NCBI GenBank assembly: GCA_001642005.1
Contig: LWCA01000623.1
Location: forward strand, 1-21,914
Direction of reading: 5' to 3'
Origin: Intoshia linei
Lineage: Eukaryota; Orthonectida; Rhopaluridae
DNA length: 21,914 nt
The position numbers and the translations under genes are program-made. Below, in pieces: positions 19,766 to 21,914 of the stretch (position 1 is the first letter of the stretch; each line of letters begins with the position of its first letter). The notes under the pieces are model-generated. The model did not search any database and was not told the DNA's origin. It saw only the letters and a list, made by a program, of their open reading frames with translations.

Positions 19766-21560
19766 GGTTTGTATAACTTTCATATTTTATATATTTTATT
19801 AAATTTCTTCAATTTGAAATTAAAAATATAAGTGTTTTTGTAACTCTATAATTTTTGGATACCAATCAAATATTTCCTCCTCTACATTTATTTTAAACAT
19901 CAATAAAGTTTAAAATCTACACATTAAAATACAACCCATCATTTATGATTTTGAAAATAAATTTAAATATAAAACTACATTATAGGAAAAGCAGTCACGA
20001 CATAATTCCCTTGTGGATATACAATGAAAATTAAGTCAATTATAATTATATTGGAAAACGTTACAATTTATTAATTTGGTAAAAAAATTGTATAAAAACA
20101 TAAATGTATCCAAACTAATGCCATGAATCCGTCGGGAGTAGGTTAATTGATAAAAAAATTAAAACATTTGATTAATTATATAAGCAATCACAAAAAAATT
20201 AAAACAATAGTGACATATTGCTACAAGCAAAAATTGTGTCATTTAACAAAAAATTGATTAATAATAACATTAATTTAAAAATTTTGACCCATTATACATT
20301 ACTGTATTATTTTGATTACCGTTATTTACATTTAAAGTGCTTTTTTGAACATGATATATAATTGTAGTTTTTAAAATTATTGAATTTTGAAAATATTTTA
20401 AAATTTCAATTGAGCGTTTGAGTAAATTACAAAATCAATAATTTTTTGAAAAATCTGCAGGATATACTTTTTAATGGATTGTAACACTAGAAAATGATAT
20501 TTTATCAATGACGTATCGGAAAAATAATCTGGCAGATGACTTTGTTATTTTACAATTTGTGAATACAATTTATGAATCAAATTCAAATTAATTTTTAATT
20601 AAGTCTCATTTCATCAAATTGAACCGTTAAATTTAAAACAATAGCATAATTCCGTATTTTAAATGTTTTCAGTTATAAACAAAAGTATACATATTATTTG
20701 ACAATGTTGAAAAACTTTAAAAGAACAATACTAATTAATTAGAGTAGTCAAATTATATATAAACAAAGTATCGTTTCTTTCATCGCGTTAATCCCTATGA
20801 ACAATATAGTTTTATAATGGCGCAGTAATGTTTATTATAATTATTGTTATGTATTGATGCTATTATTTTTATAGCTCAATGGTTCAAACACGAATAATCC
20901 TCACTAATCCACCTAGTTTTGCTCGTAGTCATTTCAATTCATTTTACCGATCAAATAAATAATTACTTTGTTTAGCGGCACTAGACATAATATTGTACAT
21001 TTACAACTGAATCGTAATTGATTATGAATATTTTTTTTGCATTTGGTTTATTCAAATTTAAAAGTTTTTCCATTTCTACCATTTTTTACAATAATCGAAG
21101 GTACTGGTACATATACTTGAAATTTTAATTTAAATTTTCATTAGCATTCTCCTATGAGAAAAATATAATTAAAATAAAGGATAAAGCGATATTACTTAAA
21201 AAAGAAACTTGAAACAGATGTTTTAATTAAATATATCCTGCTGATTGTGAATATACCATTCCTTTCATTGAGATAAATTTGTTTGTTCAAAATCTGAACT
21301 TCAGATCATGGGTCATCGACTAAGGAATTATTTCGAAGAACGGGGTAAAAGTCACTAGTTGATACAAATTTGCAGTCATTTAACCTTTGATAAAAAACCT
21401 TTGTAGCTATTAAAATTTAAATTCGTATCGGCAGTTCTGAAGGTTAACGAGAGGTCGGGATAAGGAAGGACAAGATATAAATAGAAAATGTTCAATTTAT
21501 TGATTAACTTTAAATTTGATTGTATAGATTTATTATGTTTTTTAAACAGGGGTTAGCGAA
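19766..21560. other. Non-coding AT-rich stretch
   Basis: About 1.8 kb with no supported exon, RNA gene or transposon end. A tRNA A-box-like string at 20872 was examined and rejected. Confidence 0.4.
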
Positions 21561-21569
21561 ATATTTTAT

Positions 21570-21914
21570 CTATTCTAACTTATATAATATGCTACGCTAT
21601 TTTTGTTTGTGTATGTGTCTGTCTGTGTGTTACGCTGTATTTAAATAACTACGCGTCTTATAATTTTATAAAATCCACATTTCAATTTAAGTTTTTTACG
21701 GGGTGTGCGCAAACATAATTTTAACCTTCCAATTTCACATCTTACAGGTCAAAACCCCAGTTATCTCTCTTTTTGAATATCAAACAAGTTGGAGATCTTA
21801 AAAAAATATATACAATGATGCGGATTTTAAAATCATAAACATTATCATAAATTTAAATTCAAAAAAATTATATCTTCAGGGCCAAAACCCCAAATTACCC
21901 TTCTTTTTTTAATG
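21570..21914 (-). repeat. Dispersed repeat family, inverted copy at the right edge
   Basis: Read in reverse it matches the left-edge copy in order: GGGTAATTTGGGGTTTTGGC, CTGAAGATATAA, AAATTTATGATAATGTTTAT, GATTTTAAAATCCGCATCA, CAAAAAGAGAGATAACTGGG, then the CACACAGACAGACACA tail and TATATAAGTTAGAATA (21575 side). The element is cut by the window end. Confidence 0.8.

Noticed and set aside
20872-20891. tRNA-like A box (TAGCTCAATGG) followed by GGTTCAAAC
   Set aside because: The two boxes overlap instead of being 30-60 bp apart, and no cloverleaf can be drawn.

Overview
This window is AT-rich animal DNA (roughly three quarters A+T by eye). Spliceosomal introns with GT...TTTAG borders, a class I phosphoinositide 3-kinase and a C2-PDZ protein of the RGS3/RGS12 type identify it as metazoan. 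One gene has introns of only 36-43 bp, which suggests a small, streamlined invertebrate. An orthonectid such as Intoshia would fit, but that is a guess and nothing here proves it.

Layout, left to right. 1-1125: a dispersed repeat family with an internal ~232-bp tandem duplication, lying in the presumed upstream intron of the first gene. 1594-5196 (+): the 3' part of a class I PI3K p110 gene in three exons, 1594-4101, 4399-4530 and 5114-5196. It encodes 905 residues from within the Ras-binding domain to the natural stop; the N-terminal adaptor-binding exons are left of the window. Intron 1 holds a perfect 16-bp inverted repeat and intron 2 holds a 205-bp MITE with 25-bp ends and TA flanks. 5197-7290: transposon ends, one minus-strand copy of the dispersed repeat, and two small open frames (6542-6712, 6720-7055) that look like the two ends of an integrase-derived retroelement with the catalytic middle missing. 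7881-8123 (+): a two-exon candidate gene for a 66-residue PHD-type zinc finger. 8124-15880: mostly transposon-derived or featureless. It includes a hAT-like element (10569-11407), two inverted copies of a second hAT-like family (12919-13545 and 14101-14734), a further element with CAGGGGTGG ends (14774-15451) and more dispersed-repeat copies. 17058-18707 (+): a nine-exon gene for a 402-residue C2-PDZ protein with very small introns and no RGS domain in view. 18754-21914: intergenic, with one hAT-like terminus, another copy of the dispersed repeat and, at the right edge, an inverted copy of the repeat seen at the left edge.

Both well-supported genes belong to membrane signalling: PI3K makes PIP3 downstream of Ras and receptors, and C2-PDZ proteins of this type sit near G-protein signalling. 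They lie about 12 kb apart on the same strand with transposons between, so there is no evidence of co-regulation. Exon joins were assigned by eye from phase agreement, splice consensus and homology remembered from the families; no alignment was run.
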